Source of the DNA: Hyalella azteca
Lineage: Eukaryota; Arthropoda; Malacostraca; Amphipoda; Hyalellidae
Length of the DNA stretch: 64,000 nt
Reading direction: 5' to 3'
NCBI RefSeq assembly: GCF_000764305.2
Contig: NW_025937525.1
Coordinates: 47,860 to 111,859, forward strand
Below, one piece after another: positions 53,385 through 64,000 of this stretch. The translations under genes were made by a program, and so were the position numbers. The notes beneath the pieces were generated by a model, which was not told the origin of the DNA, did not search any database, and saw only the letters and a program-made list of their open reading frames with translations. Position 1 is the stretch's first letter, and each line of letters starts with the position of its first letter.

Positions 53385-55465
53385 ATTGAAGCCAGGGTTG
53401 GCGATTTTTTTTATTTTTTTAAAAAAATCAAAAAAATCAAAAATCAATGATTTTTTTGATTTTTTCATGATTTTTTTGATTTATTTGATTTTTTTGATTT
53501 TTTCACCTTTTTTGTCTTTTTTGAGGTGTTATTTTTTATGTTGCAATTAGCCTACTAACAATAACAGTATATGGATCACAATGGATGGCTAAAAAGGGCA
53601 CTTATTGCCTCCAATAATGGCCAACAGGCCAAGGTGGTGTTTACCACTTAAAGATTTTTGGGTAAACAATTATTGATAAGTCTATTCATTAGCTTTGTAA
53701 AGTTTGTATGGAGCAAGGTAATGAGCTAAATATTGACCATTTAACTGGCTTCAATATACAAAAAACACTTCAGGAATGCAGATCTCCTAAACATTAGAGT
53801 CACATAACAGAAGAGTCACATAACAGATAGGTAGCTGATTGCACAGTGCACAGCACTATCGATAGATCTACTAGTTTTATGTCCTATAAATCTACCAGAC
53901 TCTACCTTCTATACATACCAACTAGTAGTGACTGAGTGACTGACTGCACTGTTCCCATTTAATTCAGACCAATAAACCAATACTAAACATAAACTGAATG
54001 ATAACCAAACAAACCTCATACGACTTGAAACGAGACTTAAGTTGTGAGAAAAGCTAACACTGTTTGAAATAAACATGTGCACAATTAAAATATTTTATAT
54101 CCATTCACTGCATTTAATTATTTTATATGTAGTCTTATAATTGTAATTGTTTTGTTTCTAGTTTTAAATTCACATATTCAAAGATTGAAATTAAATATTT
54201 TAATTAGAATACCGTACTCATATTAGGGTGGAAAATCTTTCTAATTGCCTAAAAGGTCAATACAATCTAAACCTCTCAATATACAGGGTGGAGCAGAACC
54301 GATTGAGCAGTTTTGAGGTAAAATAAAAGAGTAATGGAGGAACATAAAAAAGAAAGTTTATTTTCTTAGAGGTTAGCATAACATACCATTTAGAATAGGT
54401 ACTTATGTTTTGAAAACAATATTTGGAAGATGGGGCTGTTAGCTGCAACACACTGTTGGAGTCATTCTCAGAGGAGAGAGTAACCATGACAGTGAATTCC
54501 GATTGCTATGCTGCAATGTTGCAAAATTTCTTGCAGCCCATGATGGAAAACATTGTTGAAAATGAAGCATTGAGAGATGTGTGGTTCCAGCAAGATGGGG
54601 CTACAGCTCACACAGCTCGAATGTCACTCAATGTTTTGAAACGCATGTTTCCTGTAGGTCTGGTGTCTCTGAGGGGTGATTAACATTGGCCTGCGAGGTC
54701 ACCTGATTTGAGCATTTGCGATTACTTTCTTTGGGGACACCTAAAAGAAAGGGGTTCAGAAGTCGCCCTCACACCCTACCACAGCTAAGGGAACAGATTA
54801 TTGCAGCAGAGGTTATGGCCATACCTAGCCATATGTGTGAACGTGCTGTAGAAAACTTCCGAGAACAACTCCAACAGTGTGATGCAGCTAACAAACCCCA
54901 TCTTCCTGATATTGTTTTCAAAACATAAGTATTTTATATGGTATGTTATGCTAATCATGAGGAAAATAAACTTTCTTCTTTATGTACCTCCATTACTCTT
55001 TTATTTCGCCTCAAAACTGTTCAATCAGTTCTGCCCCACCCTGTATAAGCTAGCTAACACATTTAAATTGTATATTGTAATCAATATATAACAAATAGTC
55101 AAATAGTTAAGACTACTTATAGCCTTTTAGGAATTAGCTAAGCTGCTTGCTACGTACAATGTATTGCACTCTTGATGCCTCTGTACCAAAAAAATGCCAT
55201 TTATTGGAACCTAATACACACTAAAGGCAACAAGTTTATATACCAATTTGTCATTCATAGTACATTTATACTAAACCATGAATAACAATACCTCAATATA
55301 AATTAAAGACTGCTACTCAATATTTTTATATATATGAAAAAAATAAAAAAAAAATCAAAAAAATCGAAAAAATCAAAAAATCATGATTTTTTTATAAAAA
55401 AATCAAGTGATTTAATCACTTGATTTAATCATTTTGATTTAATCATTGCCAACCCTGATTGAAGC
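53385..55465. mobile_element. Non-autonomous hAT element with 8-bp TSD
   Basis: Element 53393-55457 has ends CAGGGTTGGCGAT and ATTGCCAACCCTG, flanked by the perfect 8-bp direct repeat ATTGAAGC (53385-53392 and 55458-55465), the hallmark of hAT elements. Subterminal blocks on both sides are runs of ATCAAAAAAATC/GATTTTTTTGAT. No hAT transposase is found inside. A mariner-like element (54280-55047) is nested in it. Confidence 0.9.
54280..55047 (+). pseudogene. Mariner/Tc1-superfamily element, truncated transposase, inverted-duplicated end
   Basis: Ends TATACAGGGTGGAGCAGAAC and GCCCCACCCTGTATA, consistent with TA target duplication. The recognisable coding part (about 54500-54925, plus) has FLQPMMENIVENEALRDVWF, QQDGATAHTA (catalytic D), then past a stop HWPARSPDLSICDYFLWGHL, and then in another frame HTLPQLREQIIAAE and CERAVENFREQL: the C-terminal half of a DDE transposase. 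The left arm (to about 54480) is a reverse-complement copy of the 3' end including the last codons of the transposase, so its N-terminal half has been replaced by an inverted duplicate of the right end. Confidence 0.8.
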
Positions 55466-55857
55466 GGCAATTGTTTTATTATATAAATCACAGAACGCTG
55501 AGGCATGTGCCATGTGATGTATTAAAATTTGATAGCGGTGACGCATTCAAAATTTCAATCTCCAAAAATTCGTGTATGAGAATTCAAAATTCATGATTTG
55601 ATTCGTGAACAAATTCGATTGATAAATGATTTTATAGATAGATATATTTGATGCAAAAGTTAATGATAAGTTAATATAAGAAACATTATTTAAAACGGTT
55701 TCACAATTTATAGCTTTTTCATACTCAAGTATTAGCATATTACAGACAATGTCTAATGTATGGAAAGGCGATGATATCCACAACTACCAGCGATTCAAAC
55801 TAATTTAAGCATATATCTCACAGCACAAGAAATCGGCTACATAAAATAGCCAACTAC

Positions 55858-56349
55858 GCTGAGTATAACCTGTATGCAAAAGCTCGAAATCAAGCTAAAA
55901 AGCTTGTCGCACCGCAGTCAATAATTTTGAAAAAGACGTTGCCAAAAACTCGAAAAAGAACCCGAAAGCCTTCTTCTGTTATGCTAGTTCGAAGTGTAAG
56001 ACAAGGGACGGTATTGCTGATTTGAATGTAAAAAAACGGAAGATATCTCCTGAGGAGGGCAAGGCCAATGTTCTAAATCAGTTCTTTAGCAGCGTCTTCA
56101 CAGATGAGGACTTGAACAGTATTCCAGCTATTGAGGAGCGACCAGTGGACTCGAAGTTAACTAGTTTCGAGATACATGAAGATGAGGTTCTCAAGCGCCT
56201 GGTCTCCCTGAATCCCAACAAGTCATTAGGATCAGACGGTTTCCACCCTTGATTGCTCAACGAATTAGCAACCGTCCTGGCCGGCCCTTTAACAGTATTC
56301 TTTCGAAAAACCTTAATCGAAGGGACTTTGCCGGCCGACTGGAAAGAAG
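55858..56349 (+). pseudogene. CR1-like LINE fragment, same family as 32-34 kb
   Basis: Plus-strand match to the linker and RT start of the CR1 element: YNLYAKARNQAKK, then after shifts RKISPEEGKANVLNQFFSSV, DLNSIPAIEERPVDSKLTSF, KRLVSLNPNKS, a stop (GFHP*), LLNELATVLAGPLTVFFRKT and EGTLPADWKE. It ends abruptly at the N at 56350. Compared with this copy, the 34-kb copy carries a four-base insertion near SSKC. Confidence 0.85.
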
Positions 56350-56450
56350 NATACTATACTATACTATACTATACCATACTATACTATACTATACTATACT
56401 ATACTATACTATGCTATACTATACTATACTATACTATACTATACTATACT
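56350..56450 (+). repeat. (ATACT)n microsatellite after an N
   Basis: About 20 copies of ATACT with a few variants (CCATACT, ATGCT). This is the 3' tail motif of the CR1 family in element orientation. The N at 56350 joins it directly to mid-RT sequence. Confidence 0.95.
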
Positions 56451-56638
56451 TATGTGCCACGCCCGATATTAGCTTAAAATAAAAAATCGCAACATCAGAC
56501 ACCGTAACCAAATCATCATACAATATATTAGACGCGCACTTGTACGCACTGAAGACAGCAAGTTTGTTTAAATAAGACTTGGTCTGTCACTCGTGCCCCG
56601 CTGCCCGCGCCGACTGCCCGCCTGTCACTGCTGTCAGC

Positions 56639-56895
56639 GGCTGCCTGGTCGGATAATCCAGGGCACTTTCTTCTATATATCTCACGAGAGTCGGAGTTAT
56701 CTTCCAATAAATGTTAGGACTTTTTAAAACTCTTTACATAAAGTCGATATCAACATGATTATTAGATGAGGGGCTGCCTGGTCAGATAATACAGGGCACT
56801 TTCTTCTAAAATTTACACGTGAGTCTTAGGTCTCTTACAATAAATGGTAGGATCTTTATAATATTCATAAAATAAATGCGATATAAACATAATAA
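56639..56895 (+). repeat. Two-copy tandem duplication, about 125-130 bp
   Basis: GGCTGCCTGGTC, CAGGGCACTTTCTTCTA, ACAATAAATG-like and GATATAAACATA words occur in the same order from 56639 and from 56767. Confidence 0.8.
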
Positions 56896-56989
56896 TATTC
56901 ATAACATAAAGTTGATATCCTTTGCATATTTATTCGTCTAATGAGAAAAAGCAGGGAATCATACTTTCTATCATTCCCGAAGCAAAATA

Positions 56990-57148
56990 AATCATAAAGC
57001 CACAAGTGGTTGTCAGATATAAATAGTCACGATTCATCGCTCAAAAGAATTCCACCGACTAAGGCGCCATATTCTTAACTGCGCACCATATCATTAATCT
57101 CTATCAAATATATTACACATATAGTTTCATTGATTGTCGCTCATTGAT
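56990..57148 (+). repeat. Duplicated segment, copy 1 (also at 59574)
   Basis: Shares AAAATAAATCA, GAATTCCACCGACTA, GGCGCCATATT, GCACC-TATCAT, CAAATATATTACA and GATTGTCGCTC in order with 59574-59730, same orientation. Diverged, non-coding. Confidence 0.8.
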
Positions 57149-57899
57149 GTCAGTTCCCTAATCATTGAGTCAGTGCCGTAATATTCAGAAGAAGAAATAT
57201 CATAAAAACTGCTCGAAATAAATCACGATAAAAACAGTGGCCATTACAATGTTGTGGCATCGTACAAGCGTGAATATCCGAATAAAATTAATAAATAATT
57301 CCTGACAAATACCTGGCCTCAACGATTGCTCAGCCTTTGCTGGAATGCCGTAAATCTTGACCTGATTTGCATTATTAAACTAATATTCATGGAGCAATTT
57401 TAGCTCAGACCAAATGTTTTACATGCGTAGTGCATAGAGAGCTGGAGTGTCGCTCATCATTTCTAATGCTCGTAAGAATCTGACGCACACGTATCTTGAA
57501 CCATAATTCATTTCTTCTAAATTATTTATTTCGACACGTGAGCTCTAGTATAAGCGTCAGGTCGTTCAATTCCTCTTCTGTAGGTCTGGCCACGATATTC
57601 CGGCGTATAATTAAGTTGATCTATATATGTATTGAAATCAGCTATTCATGCAGATTGACATCTAAGACTGCTCCATAGTACCTAATCCGCAATTTATCAC
57701 ATAAATAACATAAAGCTGACATACTCTTTTAAAATAGTGATGCCTGGAAGATAACATTTAACCTCTAGTTTGACTGAAATTCAAAATTAATATCTCTCTG
57801 AGTCCAAATCATTTAGATGAACTGTTTAAGAAAAATAGGTCTGAGTCAGCAAAACTCTGGGGCAGAAGATTGTATGCTAGCTCATTGAAAATAATGTTA

Positions 57900-58378
57900 C
57901 TTATAATCAGAGCTGGGCAGCGCCTCTTTAAAATGTAGCGGCCGCTACCGCTACATGCTCTAAATGTAGCGGGCGCTACAGCTACTGCTACAATTTCTTA
58001 AATGTAGCGCCGCTGCCGCTAAATGTAGCACGCTACTGCCCACCTCTGGTAACAACTAACATGTTGACACTAGTAACAGGCTGAGGTTGACAACATTACA
58101 CCGAAATCTTTCGTGCAGTTTTATTCTGTAATTTATATTATGTATGTATCATGCTGGTTTTTAAATATTGTTTAATACTATTAAGTAAAATTTAAAGGCT
58201 TTATCTATAAATGTAGCGGTAGCGCTGTAGCAGCAAAACCTCGTATCGCTACTTAAATACGTAGCGGGCGCTACCGCAACCACTACATTTGCCTAAATGT
58301 AGCGCCGCTACCGCTACTGAAAATGTAGCGGCCGATACATGCATGTAGCGCGCTACAATTCCCACCTCTGCTTATAAT
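57900..58378. mobile_element. hAT MITE with 8-bp TSD
   Basis: Element 57908-58370 (463 bp) begins CAGAGCTGGGCAGCGCC and ends CCCACCTCTG, flanked by the perfect repeat CTTATAAT (57900-57907 and 58371-58378). The interior is packed with AATGTAGCGGCCGCTAC-type words at both ends. Non-coding. Confidence 0.9.
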
Positions 58379-58379
58379 A

Positions 58380-59573
58380 AAGTAACGTACGTTATCGTTT
58401 ACATGAATGACTTGTGAACAAAATCTGCTCATAATCGCATTACTAAAATTCCGAGAATATCGTATTGACCTGCCTATGTTTTCGAGTGAGGTCCCTGCTG
58501 CGACCAGGGCACACGCTGACAAGAATGATATCATTAAGGAAAAAATTAGCTATGGTTGAAATAATTATTGTGAGATTTGATTTCTTTGTTGTTTTTCAAT
58601 TTGGGGTGTCTGATTTATGTTAGATATTTTGGCAGCCCAATATTTGATTGTGAGCTCTAAATTTTTGAGTGCAACGCGTTTTCGTAGCTAGTTTACCGCC
58701 CATAGCTCTTCTTTCGAGTCGAAATGGATTCTCACGATGGCAAAATTCAACATTGCAAATTCGTTGGTCAACTTATGGGAAGTTTGAAAATTTGAGTGAA
58801 AAAAAAAATAATTAGTGTAAATCAGCTTTGCATCCTTGACGACTGACGAATTTGTATATCAAGATCTTTTGGCCTCGGATCAAGCAGTAGATTTTATCGT
58901 GTTGTGAACACCGGAATTGCGAACTGAGGTCTGGTAGATCCTGCATGGCAATTCAAGATTCAACAATTATCTCAAGCAAGACAGATTTGCCTAGGAATTT
59001 GTATGATTTGGTCAGTGTATGGATGAGAGCTGCAACAAGCGACTTGCCGTGGGACCACATGATTTATACGAGCTCAAACCGTAGACTTTAAAATCAAATT
59101 TAATTTCAATGTTTCTTCGTCCAATGATAAAGAGTAACGAATCATACTTTCTATGATTATGATTCACAACATCAAATCTTATTAAGGATTGAATAGAACT
59201 GTAATTTTGAAAACTTATTTAGGCAATACCTGTAGGTTTGAGCACCAACCTCCAAGAAGAAATTTTGCAGTGTATGACGTCGGGCGTCTTTCGTTGACGT
59301 AAAACTGAAAGACTATTACACGGGGGGGTCTGTCATCTTACATTATTTAAATGGTTGAAATAATTGGAATGAAAGATTTAGGAGATGTATTTACAGTAAT
59401 TAGTTTAAATTCGTCGTAAATGTATCAATATATTCGTCCTCGGTGGAGAGGAAGGCTTACCAGGACGCTGCTGCGATATGACGAGCGACGACGGAGGCCT
59501 CATTATGGCCATGGACAGTAACGTAAAAATTTATCCAATAAAACAATGCTTAACATCAGTAAAATAAAAATGT
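58380..59573. other. Intergenic, nothing recognised
   Basis: AT-rich. The minus strand at about 59470-59515 has a short open stretch ending in CGTCCTG|GTAAGCC, a donor-like site, but no partner exon could be found. Confidence 0.35.
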
Positions 59574-59730
59574 TTAAAATAAATCACAAAGCCCTATCGT
59601 TACACGTCGTTGTCAGAAATTATAGTTGAATGAATGAATTCCACCGACTACGGCGCCATATTTTCAACTGAGCACCGTATCATAAATCTCTTCCAAATAT
59701 ATTACATATAATTTCATCGATTGTCGCTCG
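59574..59730 (+). repeat. Duplicated segment, copy 2 (also at 56990)
   Basis: See 56990-57148; the two copies are about 2.6 kb apart with the hAT MITE between them. Confidence 0.8.
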
Positions 59731-60837
59731 CCTAATGAGTTCTTTTCTCGTATGTGGCTCTCATAATTAAAGGTCGATTCATGTGATTGATGAAATAATA
59801 GGCTCATAGATGCAACATGAAACTTGTATGCAAATATACGACCTTTACTTCGGTAAGATTCAGGTAAGAAATCAGCTCGATAATTGACTGCCGAAGCACA
59901 TGTAACTGGATATACATACTGGCCCCTGTTTCGTGAACGATGTTCGGCTGATGTAAATTATTGTACCACACATCATACGCGTAGTGAGGACGTGAGCAAG
60001 ATGCTTAAATGATGTATACGCATTGTAAATATATACTCTTGTACGTATAATGAATTGAAATGTATTTAATATATACTGATGTATACATTTCTTAGAACAA
60101 TTCACAGAACCGAATGACTAGATTTTCTTTGTAACGTCACCAAATCTGCCGCGGATAGAACCGGCCGTCCCACTGAGCATGAGGCAATACATTGTGTATA
60201 TACTGCATCTTTTGAAGGAAACAAACGGATACTCTCTCACACTCAAATATTATATTATGATAGTACTGTATAATATATTAATAGTTCGACAATACAATAA
60301 TATAAGTCAATCTATAGCAATTCGACTAACACATAATTTGATTGCTTCTTAATTTTGACAAATCACATACCTTTCAAAGTCTAGACAAAATGTAAATAGT
60401 TTTCACTCGAGAAAAATGTGCTGCGCAAAGACTCGTAATATTCGTCGCTTCATTCAGTTGACAAAACTTGAACTTAACGCAATGATACATATTAAATGCT
60501 CGTTTTTACTAATAGTTCGAGCCCCTTTAAAATGATGCTAGCAACATTTAAGTTACGTAGATATCAATAGAGGAAATGGGATTATGCTAATTAAGTTTTA
60601 TCTCTCGAATGCCACATTAACTTTGTCAAGCATTGTTAAACGACAACAGGGATTTAAATATAACAATATTGGTTAAATTTTGATATTCAATGTCGTGAGA
60701 AGCAAAAAACTCTTGGAATCGACTTAATTTGAAGCAGGCGCAATCACTCGTCAAATATTAGGGAAGATTTAGGTGGATCTGCAGGAAAAGTGCTGGATAT
60801 ATATCAGAGAAATGCAGATGACCATCAGCATTGTTCT
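59731..60837. other. Intergenic, nothing recognised
   Basis: AT-rich with no ORF of note except 60105-59872 (77 codons, no features). Confidence 0.4.
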
Positions 60838-61093
60838 CTTATAATAAATAATAATAATAGCGGTTTCAGCGTTCATTAAGCCGTAGGCCTGTCGCCGATT
60901 CTTAACATCGCAGAACATTCACAGTATTTTGCGGTCGCGAACTCGCAACTCACTGTTCCAATTCTGCTGTGCTTAACCGCCCGGCCTCCTTGCCGATTCT
61001 GACCAGAAACTGGCGCACAGAGCTGGGATCGAACCCGCGCCTCTCTGCGACAATCTTGGTACTCTGAACTGTAACCACTGGGCCACCCAGCCC
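60838..61093 (-). mobile_element. tRNA-derived SINE, copy 2 (well preserved)
   Basis: Minus strand: GGCTGGGTGGCCCAGTGG carries a good A box (TGGCCCAGTGG), and GCGGGTTCGATCCCAGC a perfect B box (GGTTCGATCCC), 30-40 bases apart as in a tRNA. The body matches 14092-14342. Near the 3' end AAGAATCGGCGACAGGCCTA is identical to the CR1 LINE tail at 1974-1993. The tail is (ATT)n. The upstream flank (61095-61120) has a second GGGCCACCC word, perhaps a partial duplicate head. Confidence 0.88.
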
Positions 61094-61858
61094 TAACCAA
61101 TGGGCCACCCTGCCCAGCCCTGCTTATAACACCAGGTTGACTCCTTTCACAGCTATAGCTCTGCTCAAGCATCATCACTTGCAGTGCATGTGTCCAGTTA
61201 GCCACAATTATTTATTATAGAAATCAATACAAACTTGAAAGATGAGAATGAAATCGAACACTTCTTCAATGCTAGAGGGAATGTTCATATTTTCGATCAA
61301 ACGTTACAAACAGTGAGCGTCATTTTGGAGGAAGCGAAGTAAAAAACCTGCGTCACACGAAGGAAAAACTCGAGAAAATGGTTAGCAAGATGGCAATAAT
61401 TTTGTTCAAATACAACATGGAATGATCTTATAATCGAATTGTCTCAATTTTGATATTGAAGTCAAAATGAATTCATTCGTGGATAGTTAAATAGGTTAAA
61501 TATCACATATCATTAATGCATTTTCAGAACTGGATGGTCTTTATTTTCTCAAGTAGGCTAAATTAATAAGGCTCATAATACATTATGTCTAAATTCATAA
61601 TAATAACAAGTCGCTAAAGTCTTGCTCAATTGAGACCAAGAATAAGTTGAAAAACTTCGTTATAGGCGCGTACAATTAGCTGAAAGATAGGCACGTAGTA
61701 TTCTTATATAAGCCCGGACAAATCTTTGGTGATGTTCGCAACAAAAACTAAGGCTTCCCTGCAAACTTAATGTCGACTCCTTCCGAGTTCATTTCAGCGA
61801 ACACTCCAAACACGATTGTATTTAATGACCATGTCTTCTAAAAATACAAGCTGAAATA

Positions 61859-62113
61859 TTAACTCGCGCCGATGAACATTATTGGTAAATTTGAATCGGT
61901 ATCGCCATAAATACGTATTATAAACATTGCAGCTATCGAAATATTGAATACTGAAATATTGTCCCACGTAAGTCGCAATCTGAGGAAGTTATTCAACAAT
62001 CCTGTTCTTCGCACCCCGGCCATTGAATGAATCGCACCCACCCCATCTGCTTCGGGACGATAGGCGCAAAGGAAGCCGGGCCATATGATTGTCTCATGAG
62101 TCAAGACTTGAAA
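61859..62113 (-). CDS. Candidate terminal exon of an unknown gene
   Basis: On the minus strand an acceptor TTATTCTAG (62114) is followed by an uninterrupted frame of about 84 codons to TAA at 61859. It includes a GC-richer first half (IIWPGFLCAYRPEADGVGAI, HSMAGVRRTGLL). No family recognised and no matching upstream exon in view. It could be a chance ORF. Confidence 0.2.
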   Translation of the reverse strand, partial: FQVLTHETIIWPGFLCAYRPEADGVGAIHSMAGVRRTGLLNNFLRLRLTWDNISVFNISIAAMFIIRIYGDTDSNLPIMFIGAS

Positions 62114-62973
62114 CTAGAATAACATTGGAACGCGTCTTTAATATGAAAAAAAAATTCACTACAGGCATTTCAGATTCAAGGGAAATAAATTCACTCTAGA
62201 AATAAAGTGCATCACTCAAAGCTAGGAATTAAAAATAACATATGTGTTTATAAACGATTATTACTCAATTATCTGAGATGATTTGTTATCAAACGTGCGT
62301 CGCGTGATTCACCAGTAGGTTAAGGTGTAGGCCGGTGTGGGGTTTTCGACCTACTTTTCTACCTGTTTGAGTAACCTACATAACGATTGAATCTGCAACA
62401 TTTTAATCCAAATGAGTCACTCTAACATCTGAATTCAACTATTAAAACGAATCCTGTATTAGAGAAGAGAAGCGGCATTCACTCGGAAGTCGTGATATAA
62501 TGCACTAAATGTTTATTCAATGCCACCCAGTATATCATCCCTTCAGGTCAACATTAATTAAAATTCACGAGCAGAGTTGACTACCTAGACTCCGTTAACT
62601 TGAACGTAACAGAACTCCGTAACTCCGTAACTTAACAGAAAAAAGTGCCACGCGATCTGGGCCTATTTCTTCAGTTCCGATACTTCTATTCTAAAAGTAA
62701 ATCATTTTCACCAACATTCTAGAGTTGTTTTAAAACTTAAGAAATAAATTAAATCATTTGGTACGGGCCAGGTATTTCCTTGAGCGTCAGCTATTGGTGC
62801 AACTATTATTCTTGTTAACTTATGGGAATAAACGAGTTGTAACAATGCATGGTTGCTTCAAGCCCCATCAAATTCCATTATAAGATACGGCACAATTACC
62901 GACAATATTCGAAGCGAGTCTATACCTCTGCGAGGAACTGCTTACGAGGCTGCAAGGGTTCTTTCTCTCATGC

Positions 62974-63899
62974 TCAGCACGGCGGCAAGGTTGTCGCAGG
63001 ATCGTAACAAAGTGCACACCTTCCGAAATTAGCGGCACACGAAACGAGGTTGAAGCCGGAATTTGCGATTATCAGCCTAGCACAATCATAAGTCCCAGTA
63101 GCATTGATAATGCTGCCCATGGGCTCCATGCTCGGCATCCAACGCCATACCATGCCTGCCCCTCGATGGATGTTCATCCAGAACTGAGGGTTGGCTATGA
63201 ACAAACGAGTACAATAAGTTCAATATCTAACAATCTTTAGATGTACAGTATCCAATATATAGAATTTATTACGTTATACCATGCTGATTTGTGATTTCAA
63301 CCTCAAAGTTGAACCCAAGATCTAATTTTTATCATAACTCAAAATGCATGGAGAGTTGTGTCGATTTTTCATCACTTGGCTCAAAATTTATACCAGTGCG
63401 TTGGCCATCCTAACTGCCAGGCTGTCAACTCACGGTTCCCAAGCAGTGTGATGCGGCTGTAGTTGTAGTACAGTTCCCGTGAGGCCAGCGGCAGACCTCG
63501 CGCCTCGCACCGAGTCTTCGCCTCGCCGAAGCCAATGGAGGTGGCAGCGCATTCCGCCACCTTTATTTATAAAAAATAGTATTAATGATGTAGTTAATGA
63601 CTCATTTTAAAACGCTTACAAAGTACAAGTAAAATCATTACGCAAATCGACCTATCAAACTTACAAGTGTCTCATAAATGAATGCCCACCTTTTGGTTGA
63701 ATTTATAAATAGACATTAACCTAACTTGCACTCAATCAACGCAAATAAACAATGAGCATGAGTTAAATCATGGCCCTATTTTCTGATTATTATAATGAAA
63801 TTATATCAACTTTTACCAGACAGTATCCGTCGGCTGCCTGAGCGCAGCACGTGTCCCTCGGCGGCAGCGCGACGTCCAAGACGCGACGTTGTTTAGCGT
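62974..63899 (-). CDS. Gene 4: paralogue of gene 3, C-terminal exons (5' part beyond window)
   Basis: Minus-strand exons 63899-63817, 63560-63434 and 63194-62974 (TGA). The first has the same length (83 bp) and motif (LPPRDTCCAQAADGYC) as exon 4 of gene 3. The second is the start of the CTLD (AKTRCEARGLPLASRELYYN) and is three codons shorter than its partner. The last gives the CTLD end (FWMNIHRGAGMVWRWMPSME, YDCARL, VSCAANFGRCALCYDP, ending LPPC). Phases agree (0, 1) and all sites are GT-AG. Signal peptide and PAN-like exons must lie beyond 64000. No EPN/QPD or WND motif. Same orientation as gene 3, about 12 kb upstream of it: a tandem duplicate. Confidence 0.85.
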
Positions 63900-64000
63900 C
63901 TGTGAAAACAGACAAGACTTTGGGCAGGGCAATATCACGGCTACTGATGTAACTCTGTTACTGAAGCAACTCTGTTACTGATGTAAATCAGTTACTGAAG

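Noticed and set aside
54423..54500. Apparent N-terminus of the mariner-like transposase (MEDGAVSCNTLLES)
   Set aside because: This stretch is the antisense of the transposase 3' end in the inverted duplicated arm, not a true N-terminus.
59470..59515. Possible first exon on minus strand with a GTAAGC donor
   Set aside because: No matching downstream exon, no clear signal peptide, and short length; chance is likely.
60960..61093. A functional tRNA gene
   Set aside because: A and B boxes are present but the sequence does not fold as a complete tRNA and continues into a SINE body shared with 14.1 kb.

Overview
This is a eukaryotic, AT-rich, repeat-dense window. Genes are split by GT-AG introns, and there are no operons, Shine-Dalgarno sites or phage-like blocks. 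The mix of CR1-like and Jockey-like LINEs, Penelope-like elements, Tc1/mariner and hAT elements, tRNA-derived SINEs, TTAGG-like scraps and secreted PAN plus C-type-lectin-domain (CTLD) proteins points to an arthropod, most plausibly a crustacean. That taxon is an inference from family content; no marker gene fixes it.

Host genes. Four related secreted-protein genes can be assembled from exons with consistent phases. Gene 1 (+, 5672-10481) and gene 2 (+, 21531-23788) each encode a signal peptide, a PAN/Apple-like cysteine module and a CTLD. Gene 3 (-, 50776-42130, six exons, 354 aa) adds a cysteine-rich VWC-like linker between its PAN-like and CTLD parts. Gene 4 (-, 63899-62974) is a close paralogue of gene 3 whose 5' exons lie beyond the right edge. 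The layout is two genes rightward on the left and two leftward on the right, which suggests local tandem and inverted duplication of a lectin family. None of the four CTLDs shows a classical EPN/QPD plus WND sugar-binding signature.

Mobile DNA, left to right. 1.9-4.6 kb: a CR1 tail, a segmental duplication and two MITEs. 7.0-8.8 kb: a Penelope-like terminal repeat and a decayed Tc1 element. 11.2-12.7 kb: several minisatellites and a dispersed repeat. 14.1 and 60.9 kb: tRNA-derived SINEs. 15.8-16.6 kb: GC-rich minisatellites. 17.2-18.0, 25.1-26.1 and 45.5-46.1 kb: foldback Penelope-like units carrying a hammerhead-like core. 27.2-30.5 kb: an LTR retrotransposon with LTRs, PBS-like site, PPT, TSD and a broken gag but no pol. 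32.0-40.3 kb: a CR1-like LINE on the minus strand, split by a Jockey-like LINE on the plus strand and by further insertions. 47.2-49.6 kb: a Tc1-like element carrying an insertion. 53.4-55.5 kb: a hAT element with a perfect 8-bp TSD and a mariner-like element nested in it. 55.9-56.5 kb: a second CR1 fragment joined through a single N to its microsatellite tail. 57.9-58.4 kb: a small hAT MITE.

Stretches not listed as genes or repeats are AT-rich intergenic or intronic DNA in which I see nothing I can support. Most predicted small ORFs there look like chance. No tRNA, rRNA or CRISPR locus was recognised.
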